64,000 nt of DNA from Chloroflexus aggregans DSM 9485 (lineage in GTDB: Bacteria; Chloroflexota; Chloroflexia; Chloroflexales; Chloroflexaceae). Within the stretch, counting starts at the first letter, position 1. The number at the start of each line of letters is the position of its first letter. Shown here piece after piece: positions 17,227-27,089 of the stretch. The stretch lies in the NCBI RefSeq assembly GCF_000021945.1, contig NC_011831.1, positions 2,679,353 through 2,743,352 on the forward strand, read 5' to 3'. The position numbers and the translations under genes are program-made. Below the pieces are notes generated by a model, which saw nothing but the letters and a program-made list of their open reading frames with translations, made no database searches and was not told the origin of the DNA.

Positions 17227-18366
17227 ATGAACCGCTATACAACAATAACAAACTCTTCTAAAACGATATTTTTGAATAATAGATGGTTTCAAAAGTATAT
17301 TTTTGGTACTCTCCTTACAAGCGTCATTGTGCCGGTCATGATATTTGTCTTTGCCGGTCGATCATTAGTGTATTCCTTTGATGTGACGCTCCCACCTGAC
17401 ATACCGGTTTCAGGGATCAGCCCGGTTGAGATTTCGGAAAAAGGCCCTGCGCGCTGGTTTGGTACCACAAGTGATATGGCGTTTCCTCTGCTGAGCCGAT
17501 CTCATCACCTGCTGGAGCTGGAGGTGCATGGTGGAGGTGTCAATTCAAGAACTTTAGAAGTGTGGTGGAATAAGCTTCCTTATACGAATACCGTATTACG
17601 TGCCGGTTGGAACCGGTTAACGTTCCTCATTCCTGAAACAATGATCCGGGATGGTGAGAATGTATTATCGCTTACTATCGATCCATTACCCCCGTTTCAG
17701 CAAGAAAAGTTTGGAATTGCGGTTACTCAACTCCATTTACGGCAACTTGATGAACAATTAGCACCGGTTCAATTATTGATTTGGTTAAGTGGTATCTGCT
17801 TTGTGGTGTACCTGTGGGCTATTGTATTGCAGCTATCGCCACTTGAACAAGTGTTGTTCCCAAGCATTATTGGCGGAGTAATCGGCTTTGGGATAGCAAC
17901 GATTCGCTTGCAGATGGCGGCATTATTACCTTGGGTGGTTGGAGTCGCTGTGTTTGTCACCGGTCTCTTTGCCCTCTTCCGTTTTGGGATATGGTGGCGA
18001 CGACAGACACTATCAGTCTGGTTTGCACGATTACTTTTGGTCGTTGTTGTTTGGTTTGGTATCCACGTTGTTGGGATGAATGCCCCGGTGTTTATTGATA
18101 TTGACCATAGGGCACGTGCCAACCATGTCTTATTGCTCGCTCATGGCGCCGGTGACATTGTGCAGAGTCGGTTGTCCAATCAATATGAATGGGGAATTGC
18201 AACTGTTCCATATTCATTACTCAGTTATTATCCGTTTGTACCACTTGCTTTTTTTGATTACAGAAACTTACGAGTTTACTTTTGTTTTCAAATGTATAAT
18301 CAGTTTTATCAACGCAACGATACCTCTTTTCTTATACTGGATTTCAGTTCGTACAGGGTATGGTAA
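17227..18366 (+). CDS. large membrane protein (glycosyltransferase-like), N-terminal part up to a frameshift
   Basis: Starts at the ATG at 17227 (AGGA eight bases upstream; a TTG at 17200 is in frame but lacks an RBS). After one membrane segment (~25-42) comes a ~125-residue beta-rich extracytoplasmic domain, then several membrane segments. At a run of seven T (18249-18255) the frame is lost: the reading continues for only ~37 atypical residues. With one T fewer the protein would join the following frame and be ~648 aa, close to the 659-aa paralogue at 49580-51559 with the same layout. Likely a membrane sugar transferase or polymer-assembly protein. Confidence 0.7.
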   Translation: MNRYTTITNSSKTIFLNNRWFQKYIFGTLLTSVIVPVMIFVFAGRSLVYSFDVTLPPDIPVSGISPVEISEKGPARWFGTTSDMAFPLLSRSHHLLELEVHGGGVNSRTLEVWWNKLPYTNTVLRAGWNRLTFLIPETMIRDGENVLSLTIDPLPPFQQEKFGIAVTQLHLRQLDEQLAPVQLLIWLSGICFVVYLWAIVLQLSPLEQVLFPSIIGGVIGFGIATIRLQMAALLPWVVGVAVFVTGLFALFRFGIWWRRQTLSVWFARLLLVVVVWFGIHVVGMNAPVFIDIDHRARANHVLLLAHGAGDIVQSRLSNQYEWGIATVPYSLLSYYPFVPLAFFDYRNLRVYFCFQMYNQFYQRNDTSFLILDFSSYRVW

Positions 18367-19174
18367 GCGTGCCGGATTTTTTGCCGGGGCACTCTTTGTC
18401 GGCTTTCCCGTTACTCATCTCTACTTCCACGATGGGAGCTATCCCACGATCCTTGGCGTATGGTGGATGGTGTTAACCCTCGCTGTAATGAATGAATTGG
18501 CTTTACGTGGTCGGTGGTCGTGGCAGGAGGTTGGGATTATCGGTGGACTGATCTGTATTGCTCTCCTTATCTATGTCACCCATATCGTGTTTGTACCACT
18601 TGTGATCGGGGTAGCCAGTCTGTTGGCAATCTATCGTGGTGATCACCATCGAGGTTTTGGTATCAGGGTATTGATAGCGTTACTCATCGCTATGTGTATC
18701 GCAGTCATAGCGTATTATGGCCGGTATCTTGTCCCTACGGTAATGGCTGTATTTGAACGGCTTACAACGGGCGAGCGGGTTGGGTATGAAGCGCTTCCCT
18801 CGCCCCTGGTTGGATCGCTCGTCGAACAGCTTTGGGGTCATGTGCGCTTTATACCGATCTTCTTGACTCCATTGGCACTTTTTGTGATACGGCAGCGTGG
18901 AATAACGTGGATGGGGTATATCCTCATCGGCTATGTCGTACTGTTACTTGGTGGGATTATTATTGACCAGCAGTTTAGTCTGTGGAATAAGCATTGGTAC
19001 TTTAGCCTGCCAGCATTGGCACTTCTTGGTGGAATTGCCCTGGATGCCGCATCAAATTATCGATTTGGTGGTAAGTGGTTGGTCGGAGGTTTGATCGGTT
19101 ATTTGTTGTTTGAGAGTATGTATGCATGGTTCTTACGAGTATTTCTATACCAATGGTCATTGCGAACGTTATAA
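18254..19174 (+). CDS. C-terminal part of the frameshifted membrane protein
   Basis: In the +1 frame relative to the preceding part, from LITETYEFTFVFK onward. It holds about eight hydrophobic segments (IISFINATIPLFLYW, GIIGGLICIALLIYV, VLIALLIAMCIAVIAYY, GYILIGYVVLLLGGIII and others), a HDGSYPTILGVWWM loop and a C-terminal FLRVFLYQW. There is no convincing start codon with an RBS at its own beginning, so it is a piece of the same gene. Slippage on the T run, a sequencing error or true gene loss would all explain it. Codon use is AT-richer than the neighbouring genes. Confidence 0.65.
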   Translation: MITETYEFTFVFKCIISFINATIPLFLYWISVRTGYGKRAGFFAGALFVGFPVTHLYFHDGSYPTILGVWWMVLTLAVMNELALRGRWSWQEVGIIGGLICIALLIYVTHIVFVPLVIGVASLLAIYRGDHHRGFGIRVLIALLIAMCIAVIAYYGRYLVPTVMAVFERLTTGERVGYEALPSPLVGSLVEQLWGHVRFIPIFLTPLALFVIRQRGITWMGYILIGYVVLLLGGIIIDQQFSLWNKHWYFSLPALALLGGIALDAASNYRFGGKWLVGGLIGYLLFESMYAWFLRVFLYQWSLRTL

Positions 19175-19468
19175 ACGGTTCTGTGCGCTGTGTCTTTTTA
19201 CATAAAGTAGTACTGTTTAATATAGTAAAAATATTTCTTTGACTTGATAACAATTTAATAAACTGTTTTACGCTGTTGAATGAATACCTTGTGAGGCGAG
19301 ATCGGACAACCCTCCTGTCTCGGCTCTATGAACTGCGTGTCAATAGTTGTGCTTGAAAAAGTTTTCATCAGTCGCGAATATTGGCAAACGGCATGTGTGA
19401 GGCATGTACTAGACTGTGTTATACTGTAAGAAACTTGTAATAATAGCACGCCTGTACAGGCTGTTTTA

Positions 19469-19999
19469 TTGGCGATTACTGTGAGTCGACTTGTTGCCAA
19501 AATCTGCTTGATCGGCGAATTCTCCGTCGGTAAGACCAGTCTTGTTCGTCGCTTTGTTGAAGGTATCTTCGACGAGCGGTATCTCAGTACGCTTGGCGTC
19601 CAGATTAGCCGCCACACCATGCATGTTGATCAGACCGAGTTTAGCCTCCTGATCTGGGATACGGCCGGTGGCGAAGAACTAAACCAGATCGTGCAGAATT
19701 ACTATCGCGGTGCCGCCGGCGCTTTGCTAGTCTGCGATGTGACTCGCCCAGAGACATTGCCGGCCCTGAATGCCTACGCTACTGCCTTCCATCAAGCCAG
19801 TCCGGCTACCCCACTTGTGATTGCAGCCAACAAAGCCGACTTGGTTAACCAACGTCGCCTGAGCGATGATGAGATTAGCAGTACGGCGGCTGCCCTGTCG
19901 GCTGATTGGCTCTGTACGAGTGCTCGTACCGGTGAGGGTGTTCAAGAAGCATTTCATACGCTCGGACGCCGAATTAAACAGCAAAGGGGGCGTGTATGA
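19469..19999 (+). CDS. Rab-like small GTPase
   Basis: 176 aa from a TTG at 19469 (a GTG at 19481 is an alternative). All G motifs are visible: P-loop GEFSVGKTSL (residues 16-25), switch-I Thr in STLGV, switch II WDTAGGEE, NKAD (121-124) and TSAR (150-153). The position equivalent to Ras Gln61 is Gly68, which should slow intrinsic hydrolysis. No lipidation Cys at the C-terminus. Overlaps the next gene by ATGA. Bacterial Rab-like GTPases usually act with longin/Roadblock-type partners; the second downstream gene carries such a domain. Confidence 0.9.
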   Translation: MAITVSRLVAKICLIGEFSVGKTSLVRRFVEGIFDERYLSTLGVQISRHTMHVDQTEFSLLIWDTAGGEELNQIVQNYYRGAAGALLVCDVTRPETLPALNAYATAFHQASPATPLVIAANKADLVNQRRLSDDEISSTAAALSADWLCTSARTGEGVQEAFHTLGRRIKQQRGRV

Positions 20000-20700
20000 T
20001 CAACGAAGCCAATGGTATCAACAATCCTGATGAAGCCGAAGAACTCGAACGAGTGCGGCAAATTATTCTGGGTACAGGAACACGCCAGCCCCGCCAGGCC
20101 GAAGTTGATCGTCTGCGCGACATTATCTTCGGGCCGCAGATGGAGGAGTACGCTCGTGCTTTCAGCGACATCCGCCGTCAGATTGAGCATCTGACCGATG
20201 ACGTTCGGCAATTGCAAGACCGTTTGGCGGAAGTCGAGAAAGCAATGGTGCGTCGGTTTGATGCCCTCGATAACGAGACGCGCCGTATCAATGACGAATT
20301 GCGTCGCGAGGTCGAACGATCACGGGCGCGCGAGGCGTTGTTGCAACAGGTATCGGCCCAACTTCGCCAACACGAAGCAGCTTTAAACGGGTTGAGCGAT
20401 GGGGTAAGCGAGTTGCGACGGGTTCAGGGCCATCACGATCTCGAAATTCGGTCAGGCCGTGCCGGTTTGGCCGAGACGCGCGATCTGCTTGAACAACGTA
20501 CCCAGGCCCTGCGCCGTGAGATCCGCAGTGCTGAAGATGTGTTGCGCTCGGAGCTGCGCCGGATTGCTGACCGCCTCGATAATCAGAAGACCGATCGCAA
20601 AGCGTTGGCCAGCATGTTGATCGAGATTGCAACTCGGCTTGAGACCGGTAGTCCAATTGCCGGCTTGCTCGATGGTCTTTCTTCGGCGAAGGATGACTAA
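19996..20700 (+). CDS. coiled-coil protein coupled to the GTPase
   Basis: 234 aa, rich in Arg, Glu, Leu and Asp with heptad-like spacing over nearly its whole length (EYARAFSDIRRQIEHL, RLAEVEKAMVRRFDALDNET, RTQALRREIRSAEDVL are examples by position ~50-200). No membrane segment, no cysteine, no enzymatic motif. The ATGA overlap with the GTPase gene implies coupled translation and probably stoichiometric production. It could be a GTPase effector or scaffold (inference). Confidence 0.8.
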   Translation: MINEANGINNPDEAEELERVRQIILGTGTRQPRQAEVDRLRDIIFGPQMEEYARAFSDIRRQIEHLTDDVRQLQDRLAEVEKAMVRRFDALDNETRRINDELRREVERSRAREALLQQVSAQLRQHEAALNGLSDGVSELRRVQGHHDLEIRSGRAGLAETRDLLEQRTQALRREIRSAEDVLRSELRRIADRLDNQKTDRKALASMLIEIATRLETGSPIAGLLDGLSSAKDD

Positions 20701-20709
20701 AACGCGATT

Positions 20710-22026
20710 ATGGCTACCGATCCGCAGACGAGTCGGGAGATCGAAGAGCTGCGGCGTGTGCTGCTAAAGCCAGAGGCGCTGGTTGATAAAATCAGCCCCG
20801 TGATCGCCGATATTTTGGCCGAGCAGATCCATACGTCGAAAGATGATATTGCGCGGGCGTTGGCTCCGGCAATCGGTGAAGCAATCCGCCAGCAAGTATA
20901 CCAAGCGCGCGACGATATTATCGATGCGCTCTATCCGGTGATCGGCGCGATGATTGCGCGGGCCGCTACTGAGGCCATTCGTGATTTGGCCGCGCAAATT
21001 GATGCGCGCATCCGTACTGGCCCACTCCTCTGGCTCGATCCCGGTTATTGGCAGGCACGGGCGCAAGGTGTCTCGGCCGGCGAATATGCCATGCGCAAGC
21101 AATTGCCCTTTTCGGTGCAGGAGGTTTTTTTAATCCAGCGCGATTCGGGTATTTTGCTTTGCCATGTCGCCGCACCCGGTATTCCAACCGCCGATCGCGA
21201 TCTGGTCAGTGGTATGCTGACGGCGATCCGTGACTTTGCCCGCGATGCCCTTGGTGAAGGTGATGAACTCGGTGCGATTAGCTATGAGTCGCGCCAAATT
21301 GTCATTGCCAGTGGCAGCGCAGCCTATCTCGCCGCCGTTATTACCGGCGTCGAACCTAGCGGGTTTCGTGAAAAGTTACGGCAAACCCTGGTCGCCATTC
21401 ACGAGGGACGTTACGACCGCTTACGGGAATTCGCCGGTGATGATGACCAGTTGGTTGCCGAAGTCGAGTCGGTTATTCGGGAACGGATTCCGTTGGCGAA
21501 GGTAGAATTTTCTCCTGCCAAACCGTCTGCGTTGTTCTGGCAACGTGCGATTTGGGTGTTGTTGCTGCTGATTGCGCTTTCGCCGTTCTTCTTCTGCGGG
21601 TGGTGGGTGCTGAGTGTTGAAGCGCGGATGGCTGCCTTGTTCGCGCCGACGGCGACCCCGACGGCAACGGCGACCCCGACGGCGACCCCGACGGCGACCG
21701 CCACCCCAACGGCGACCCCGACGGCGACGGCGACCCCGACGGTGACGCCAACGCCGACGATTACGCCAATCCCTTACGATGGCGTGATGACGGGAAATGT
21801 GTATCTGTATAGTTTCCCTGATGAGGCCAGCGAGCGTAGCCCGATTGTGGCGCCACGGAATGCGCCGGTCATTGTGCTGGCTCAGTATGGTGATTGGTAT
21901 CAGGTACGGGTTGATGTTCGGGTGGATCAGCAAGCGGTGCAGTTGATCGGATGGGTACCTTCGCGTTGGGTTGGGTTGGTGCGCCCGATCCCACCGAATC
22001 TCGTGACGCCATTCCCTGTACCCTAG
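20710..22026 (+). CDS. membrane protein with longin-like N-terminal region and external SH3b domain
   Basis: 438 aa. Residues ~1-100 are helical repeats (DKISPVIADILAEQI, PVIGAMIARAATEAI). Residues ~130-265 (VQEVFLIQRDSGILLCHV, LVSGMLTAIRDFARDAL) resemble the cytoplasmic domain found next to small GTPases in cyanobacterial OmpA-type proteins and look longin/Roadblock-like. One membrane helix (~280-300) is followed by a Thr/Pro repeat linker and a C-terminal SH3b-type domain (VYLYSFPDEAS, APVIVLAQYGDWYQV, GWVPSRWVGL) outside the cell. It could carry a signal between envelope and GTPase (inference). Confidence 0.78.
   Translation: MATDPQTSREIEELRRVLLKPEALVDKISPVIADILAEQIHTSKDDIARALAPAIGEAIRQQVYQARDDIIDALYPVIGAMIARAATEAIRDLAAQIDARIRTGPLLWLDPGYWQARAQGVSAGEYAMRKQLPFSVQEVFLIQRDSGILLCHVAAPGIPTADRDLVSGMLTAIRDFARDALGEGDELGAISYESRQIVIASGSAAYLAAVITGVEPSGFREKLRQTLVAIHEGRYDRLREFAGDDDQLVAEVESVIRERIPLAKVEFSPAKPSALFWQRAIWVLLLLIALSPFFFCGWWVLSVEARMAALFAPTATPTATATPTATPTATATPTATPTATATPTVTPTPTITPIPYDGVMTGNVYLYSFPDEASERSPIVAPRNAPVIVLAQYGDWYQVRVDVRVDQQAVQLIGWVPSRWVGLVRPIPPNLVTPFPVP
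21646..21772 (+). repeat. Thr-Ala-Thr-Pro coding minirepeats
   Basis: Imperfect tandem copies of ACGGCGACCCCG-type units encode a TATPTATP linker of ~42 residues between the membrane helix and the SH3b domain. Repeats of this kind vary in copy number by slippage. Confidence 0.85.
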
Positions 22027-22076
22027 TGGTACGATCGTTGTTTTATCTCCGTGGTTATCAGGGGTATGATAGACCT

Positions 22077-23696
22077 ATGGCCTTAACGGTTGAACAACGG
22101 GTGTTAATGGAAACCGGTAGTGCGTATCTGATAGTTGATCGTGATCTACGGATACACGGTGTCGGTGGCTTGGTGAGTCTGATCGGTGATGATTCACCGA
22201 TCGGTTTACCCTTGACTGAAGTGATTCCAGAGTTGTTCGGTAATGAATCGGCGTTGGCTGACATCCTCAACGGTCAGCTCGACCGGTTAAGCCTCCCGTT
22301 GATCAACCGTTCGCTGCCTGATGGCTCGGTACGTTATCTCGATTTGCTGACGGTACCGCATACCGATGACGATGGTACTATTGTTGGGCTACTCCAAATC
22401 GTTGTCGATACGACGAACCGTAGCATGACGGAACAGTTGCTCACGCAGCGCCGCAATGAGTTGCATTTGTTGAAAGATCGTATTCAGCGCCAGAATGTGG
22501 AACTTGCGCGTATTAATGCCGGTTTGCTGCGTGTTACCAAGTTGAAAGATGAGTTTCTCGCCAGTATGAGCCACGAAGTGCGCACACCACTGACCGCGAT
22601 TCTGGGCTTGGTCGATGTGCTGCGCGCACAATTGGTTGGTCCGCTGAGTGAGGAACAAATGGGTGCGATCAATGGGATTAAACAGGGTGGTCAACATTTA
22701 CTGGCACTGATTAACGATTATCTCGACATTGCCAAGATTGAAGCCGGGCGCTTAGAACTCGATCTGACACCGGTGTCGGTGCATGATATTTGCCAGTCGC
22801 TGCGCCCCATGATTGCCGATATGGCAAAACGCGCCGGTCTCCAGTTGGTCTACGATCTCGATCCCACGGTACAGGTTATGTTGGCCGACGCGCGCCGGTT
22901 GCGTCAAATTTTGATCAACCTCCTCTCAAATGCCATCAAGTTTACGCCGGCTGGGGGGAAGGTCGGGTTAGAAGTACGCGGTGATGCCGAACGCGGGGCC
23001 GTCCGCTTTACCGTATGGGATACCGGGATAGGAATATCGGCTGAAGACGCAGCTCGTCTGTTTGAACCGTTTCAACAGATTGAGAGTGAACGCCAAAAAG
23101 AAGTAACCGGGAGTGGGCTTGGTCTGGCGTTGGTAGCGAAATTGGCCCGCTTACACGGTGGGAGTGTGAGTTTGGAGAGTGAGGTTGGGGTCGGGAGCCG
23201 CTTCCACGTGACGTTGCCGTGGGAACTCGAAGAGCAACAACGGTTGTTAGCTTGGTTTTCGGAGGAACGACAGAAAGAGGCAGAGCTGCCTTTCGATGTG
23301 CCTCCTGCATCACCGCTCGCTGGTGATCGTCCCTTGCTGATGGTTGAGGACGATCTGTCCACCGCCGCTCTCTTTTCCCAATACCTGACACACTGTGGCT
23401 ACCGCGTGGTCCATGTCGAGTCGGGCGAAGAGGCGTTGGCGTATGTCCAAGGTGATATGCCTTGCCTTGTGCTGCTCGATGTGCGCTTGCGGACAATGGA
23501 CGGGATAGAGGTTATGCGCCATTTGCGCAACGATCCGATGACACGCAACCTACCGATTCTGGTATTGACGGCGTTGGCAATGCCGGGTGATCGTGAGCGT
23601 TGTCTGGACGCCGGGGCTGATGATTATCTGGCCAAGCCGGTGCGGTTAAACCAATTGGCCAAGCAAATTGCTCTGTTACTCGAACGTAAGCAGTGA
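22077..23696 (+). CDS. hybrid histidine kinase with C-terminal receiver domain
   Basis: 539 aa from the ATG at 22077, 50 bases after the previous gene; an in-frame upstream reading overlaps that gene and is unlikely. A PAS-like sensor (~10-115) and coiled coil lead to HisKA with His166 in SMSHEVRTPL, then HATPase boxes NLLSNAIKF, DTGIGI and GSGLGLAL. The receiver domain (~418-539) has VEDD, Asp468 in LVLLDVRL, Thr in LVLTAL and Lys520 in YLAKPV. No membrane segment, so it is cytosolic. It may belong to the GTPase operon. Confidence 0.92.
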   Translation: MALTVEQRVLMETGSAYLIVDRDLRIHGVGGLVSLIGDDSPIGLPLTEVIPELFGNESALADILNGQLDRLSLPLINRSLPDGSVRYLDLLTVPHTDDDGTIVGLLQIVVDTTNRSMTEQLLTQRRNELHLLKDRIQRQNVELARINAGLLRVTKLKDEFLASMSHEVRTPLTAILGLVDVLRAQLVGPLSEEQMGAINGIKQGGQHLLALINDYLDIAKIEAGRLELDLTPVSVHDICQSLRPMIADMAKRAGLQLVYDLDPTVQVMLADARRLRQILINLLSNAIKFTPAGGKVGLEVRGDAERGAVRFTVWDTGIGISAEDAARLFEPFQQIESERQKEVTGSGLGLALVAKLARLHGGSVSLESEVGVGSRFHVTLPWELEEQQRLLAWFSEERQKEAELPFDVPPASPLAGDRPLLMVEDDLSTAALFSQYLTHCGYRVVHVESGEEALAYVQGDMPCLVLLDVRLRTMDGIEVMRHLRNDPMTRNLPILVLTALAMPGDRERCLDAGADDYLAKPVRLNQLAKQIALLLERKQ

Positions 23697-23716
23697 GGAG
23701 GGAGCATTGTAGTCAC

Positions 23717-24724
23717 TCACCGTCGGGTGCGCCATCCCCACCAACTACCGATCCGATCGGCAATGTCGCTGTCGAACAGCCGGTCGATCAAGGCCAGTGG
23801 CAATTTTGCTAACCGTGGTCGCCAGCCTGCTAAGGTGAAGGCATACCCCGCATAACGAAGCGCCATCGGTAGTTGCCCCCTACGTGCTTCCAGATTGGCC
23901 ATTGCGGCGTAGATGTCGGCAAGGACGGCTCGCCGTGCCGGACGCAGATGCGGGAGTGCAGCGAAGCTCTCCTCGGCGATCTGTAACCATTCGCGGTAGA
24001 AGCCGGCAAACTGCGCAACCGTCTTTGAGGTAGGGTGTAGGCGATAGGTCGCAAGGATGGTATCGGTTGCGATGAATGGACCGTACCGTGCGATCTGCAT
24101 CCAATATGCCGTATCGAATGCGTAACGTAGCCGACAATCGAGTGGACCGGCTTTTCCCACCGCTTCGCGACGCAGAAAGACTGTCGGTTGCATTGGGATG
24201 AGGAGACGTAGCAACGCGAGTGGATGGTAGGGGCGGGCAGCAATAGTCCGCAGAACACGTCCCTGTTCGTCGGTATAGCTTGCGCCGGTATAGGCGGCAA
24301 CTGCGTATGGATGGGCGTGGAGTGCCGCGACTTGTGTTGCTACTGCATCTGGGTAGTAGGTGTCGTCACTATTGAGCCACGCGACAATCGCACCGCGAGC
24401 GCGTGCCCAGCCGCAATTGATCGCGTCGGCATGGCCTTTATCTTCACCTACCACAATATGCAGGCGTTCATCATCGGCGAACGTGCGCAGGATCGCCGGT
24501 GTCTCATCAGTACTTCCCCCGTCGATTACCCATACTTCGAGGTTAGGATAGCGCTGATCGAGGATGCTGCGCAGCGTTTCGCCGATAAACCGTCCCTGAT
24601 TCAGCGATGGTACGACAATGCTAACCAGCGGTTGGGTCGGATCACGGATGACCGGTGGTGGGAGTGCAGTTGTCCGTTGCATATAGCCGGCCCAGGCCGG
24701 ATATTCCACGGCAAGCGGCACCAT
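23717..24724 (-). CDS. family 2 glycosyltransferase
   Basis: 335 aa. GT-A fold start PLVSIVVPSLNQGRFI, then IDGGSTDETP, DKGHADAINCGWARARG and the metal-binding loop AWLNSDDTYYPDAV. The C-terminal ~100 residues are helical and variable. Transfers a sugar from a nucleotide donor, acceptor unknown. It lies 14 bases downstream of spoVR on the same strand and may be cotranscribed with it, although the family does not normally belong to that operon. Confidence 0.9.
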   Translation of the reverse strand: MVPLAVEYPAWAGYMQRTTALPPPVIRDPTQPLVSIVVPSLNQGRFIGETLRSILDQRYPNLEVWVIDGGSTDETPAILRTFADDERLHIVVGEDKGHADAINCGWARARGAIVAWLNSDDTYYPDAVATQVAALHAHPYAVAAYTGASYTDEQGRVLRTIAARPYHPLALLRLLIPMQPTVFLRREAVGKAGPLDCRLRYAFDTAYWMQIARYGPFIATDTILATYRLHPTSKTVAQFAGFYREWLQIAEESFAALPHLRPARRAVLADIYAAMANLEARRGQLPMALRYAGYAFTLAGWRPRLAKLPLALIDRLFDSDIADRIGSWWGWRTRR

Positions 24725-24738
24725 GCAATGAGCAACCT

Positions 24739-27066
24739 TTAATCCATCCGTCGTTCGCTGAAGTCACGCCCATCGAACGACAGTAACCGGCGCTTTTCTT
24801 CGATCACCGTCTCCAAATGCACCGGACGAGTCCAAATCTTGTAGAGGTTGCGCATGGTCTCACGCGCATAGTCCATCTTGAGATCAACCCCTTCGTGACG
24901 GTGGCGCAAGTAGAGTTCGCCGCGGTTGCCGTAGTTGCCATCCTCAACCAAAATCACCGGCTGCCCGAAGTTCGTCAGGCGGAAGAGCAATTTCTCCTTC
25001 ACTTCCTTGAATTCGCGTGACGCAATCTCGTACAGGTCGGTATCGCGATTGTAGCGGAAGGTGAAGAGCTTCTGCTCCATCACAAATTCCGGCGTGAGGA
25101 ACTCATCAATAAACGTGACATCGTTGTAGAGCCGGCGTACCTCAAAGATCTTCTGACGGCCAAGCCCTAGCTGCTTATCCCACGAGCGTTTGAGCGCGAT
25201 GTCGTCGCACTCTTCGTACTCTTTGCCGAACTTCCCTTTATTCCAACGATCCTCAATGTCGCGTAGTAATTCTAACCCGAGCTTGTATGGGTTCAACCGA
25301 CCACCGCTCGTGGCGACGACTCCAGAGTGCAGGTCGGCAAACGCAATAATCTCGGCTGCCGAGGCCACATGCTTGGTCATGATGGTACTGTGCCAGTAGC
25401 TATTGTGATTGATGAAGCCCTGCGCCGCGTAGCGATGCGTTTCAGTGACTGAGATGTCGTAGACATCGGCAGTGCCGTGTTCAATCGCAACGATGTCATC
25501 GGTCCATGCGACGGGCGTGGAAGGGGCCAGCAGAGCGCGCTCAAGTGCAGCAGCATCAGCAATATGCAAGCTGGTATCTCGTCGTGTTACCAGTACACCC
25601 AGATTGAGGAGCAGCAACTGAACCGTTGCAGCAACGCTGTCGGTGGGGCAGGCGATCGTCACGCTGTTGTCGGCCAAGCGTGGAGTGCCGGCGCAGAAGG
25701 TACGCAAAAATGCGACCACCTGTGGTCGTGGTGAACGACAGATGGCAGCGAGCGCACGATGATCGGCACGGCGTGTGCAAGATCGACCGAGCTGAGCGGC
25801 TAGTGTCTCGTCGACCACCACCTCAGCAGTGCGTCGGTAGGAGCGGTGACGCGCAAGAACCGACTGTGCCGCGGTATTCGCCGGCACGTAGGCCAACACC
25901 CGCTTGAGTTTTGGTCGGCGGCGCAGCGTAGCCGGTGTCGTCGCCCACAGCTCGGTGCCCCCGGCGATGCGCACCTGATCACCGCAGTGCAGTTCATCGA
26001 GCCGGCGCCATTCACCGTTGGCAAGCAAGATACGATGATTGTGTGAACCGGTCAGGGACAAACCGGTGCGGGTACGGATCGTAACCGTCGGATACGCCGT
26101 AAAGACATTCCAGTCGTAAACTGTCTGCCGGCGCTGACCATCGCTCACACGCGCCGTGAGGCGTTGCGTGACTACGTCGCGGATCGGGATCAGGCCACGG
26201 TCAGTCACGATCAGACTCTCGCCGTGAAGGCATGCCCACCCCTCATTGAGGATTTTGGTCATACCTTGTGGGGCAAAATAATACGCCTCATCGCGGATAA
26301 TTTCGAGAACAGTATGTTGCCAGTTCTCAAGCGGTGCAAAATTCATGAGGAAGAGCAGCACATCGCGCTGCGGGTTTTCAGGGAACCGGCGCTGACGGGC
26401 ACGCTCCGCTTCGAGTTTGCGGCGTTGGGCTTCGAGAAACTCCGGTGGATTGATATAATCGCGCATATACTCACGCTCTACCGGTAGACCCTCAACCACC
26501 GGTGGTTCCTCATCGTTAATCAGCGGGCGTGGGGTGACGGCTTCAGGCCGGCGGATATATGGAGCGTGATAATCGATCAGATTTTCCAACGACAAGCACG
26601 TATCGATAAACTCCTCAACCTGATCGTAGCCAATTCGGTCGATAATCCGCTGGATCCGGGCGGCGTGGTTTGCCATCGTATCGAGCATCTTACGATTGGT
26701 GTGGGCAAACCACATATTGTTCTTGAAGAAATCAACGTGACCGGTGACGTGAGCCATCACCATTTTCTGGGTCACATCTTCGTTCCCTTCCAGCAGATAG
26801 GCATACGCCGGGTTATTGTTAATCACCATCTCGTAGATGGTACTGCCCGCCCAAATATGGCCCTTCAGTAATTGGTCATACTCCATACCAAAGCGCCAAT
26901 GTGGGTAGCGCGTCGGGAAGCCGCCGAATGCCGCCGTCTCATAGAGCGTGCGGTAATCGAGCACTTCGTAAATAATCGGAAAGAAATCGAGGCCATAGGA
27001 GCGGGCGATCTGCTCGATTTCCTGACGCGCCTGTTCGAGATGAGCGGGAAGGCGGGTACTCTTCAT
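24739..27066 (-). CDS. spoVR: SpoVR family protein interrupted by an in-frame intein
   Basis: 775 aa from the ATG at 27066 (a GTG at 27072 would add two residues). The exteins form a ~498-residue SpoVR/YcgB-like protein: N-part residues 1-278, C-part 556-775. The family block MNEGWASYWHS is split after NEGWA by a 277-residue intein. SpoVR is co-encoded with PrkA and YhbH in many bacteria, where the trio acts in stress or stationary-phase responses rather than only sporulation. It is the third gene of that operon here, 23 bases after yhbH. No activity is known with certainty. Confidence 0.93.
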   Translation of the reverse strand: MKSTRLPAHLEQARQEIEQIARSYGLDFFPIIYEVLDYRTLYETAAFGGFPTRYPHWRFGMEYDQLLKGHIWAGSTIYEMVINNNPAYAYLLEGNEDVTQKMVMAHVTGHVDFFKNNMWFAHTNRKMLDTMANHAARIQRIIDRIGYDQVEEFIDTCLSLENLIDYHAPYIRRPEAVTPRPLINDEEPPVVEGLPVEREYMRDYINPPEFLEAQRRKLEAERARQRRFPENPQRDVLLFLMNFAPLENWQHTVLEIIRDEAYYFAPQGMTKILNEGWACLHGESLIVTDRGLIPIRDVVTQRLTARVSDGQRRQTVYDWNVFTAYPTVTIRTRTGLSLTGSHNHRILLANGEWRRLDELHCGDQVRIAGGTELWATTPATLRRRPKLKRVLAYVPANTAAQSVLARHRSYRRTAEVVVDETLAAQLGRSCTRRADHRALAAICRSPRPQVVAFLRTFCAGTPRLADNSVTIACPTDSVAATVQLLLLNLGVLVTRRDTSLHIADAAALERALLAPSTPVAWTDDIVAIEHGTADVYDISVTETHRYAAQGFINHNSYWHSTIMTKHVASAAEIIAFADLHSGVVATSGGRLNPYKLGLELLRDIEDRWNKGKFGKEYEECDDIALKRSWDKQLGLGRQKIFEVRRLYNDVTFIDEFLTPEFVMEQKLFTFRYNRDTDLYEIASREFKEVKEKLLFRLTNFGQPVILVEDGNYGNRGELYLRHRHEGVDLKMDYARETMRNLYKIWTRPVHLETVIEEKRRLLSFDGRDFSERRMD
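25402..26232 (-). mobile_element. intein in SpoVR (277 aa, degenerate endonuclease region)
   Basis: Residues 279-555 of the host protein. It starts with Cys ([13 protein letters not shown], block A), has block B as [10 protein letters not shown], block F as [17 protein letters not shown] and ends in His-Asn, followed by Ser as the +1 extein residue. All residues needed for class 1 protein splicing are present. Between blocks B and F about 150 residues remain; [14 protein letters not shown] and [15 protein letters not shown] sit where LAGLIDADG motifs belong but lack the acidic residues, so the homing endonuclease is probably dead while splicing is kept. Confidence 0.93.
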
Positions 27067-27089
27067 AGACACACCATCACAACTTGGAA

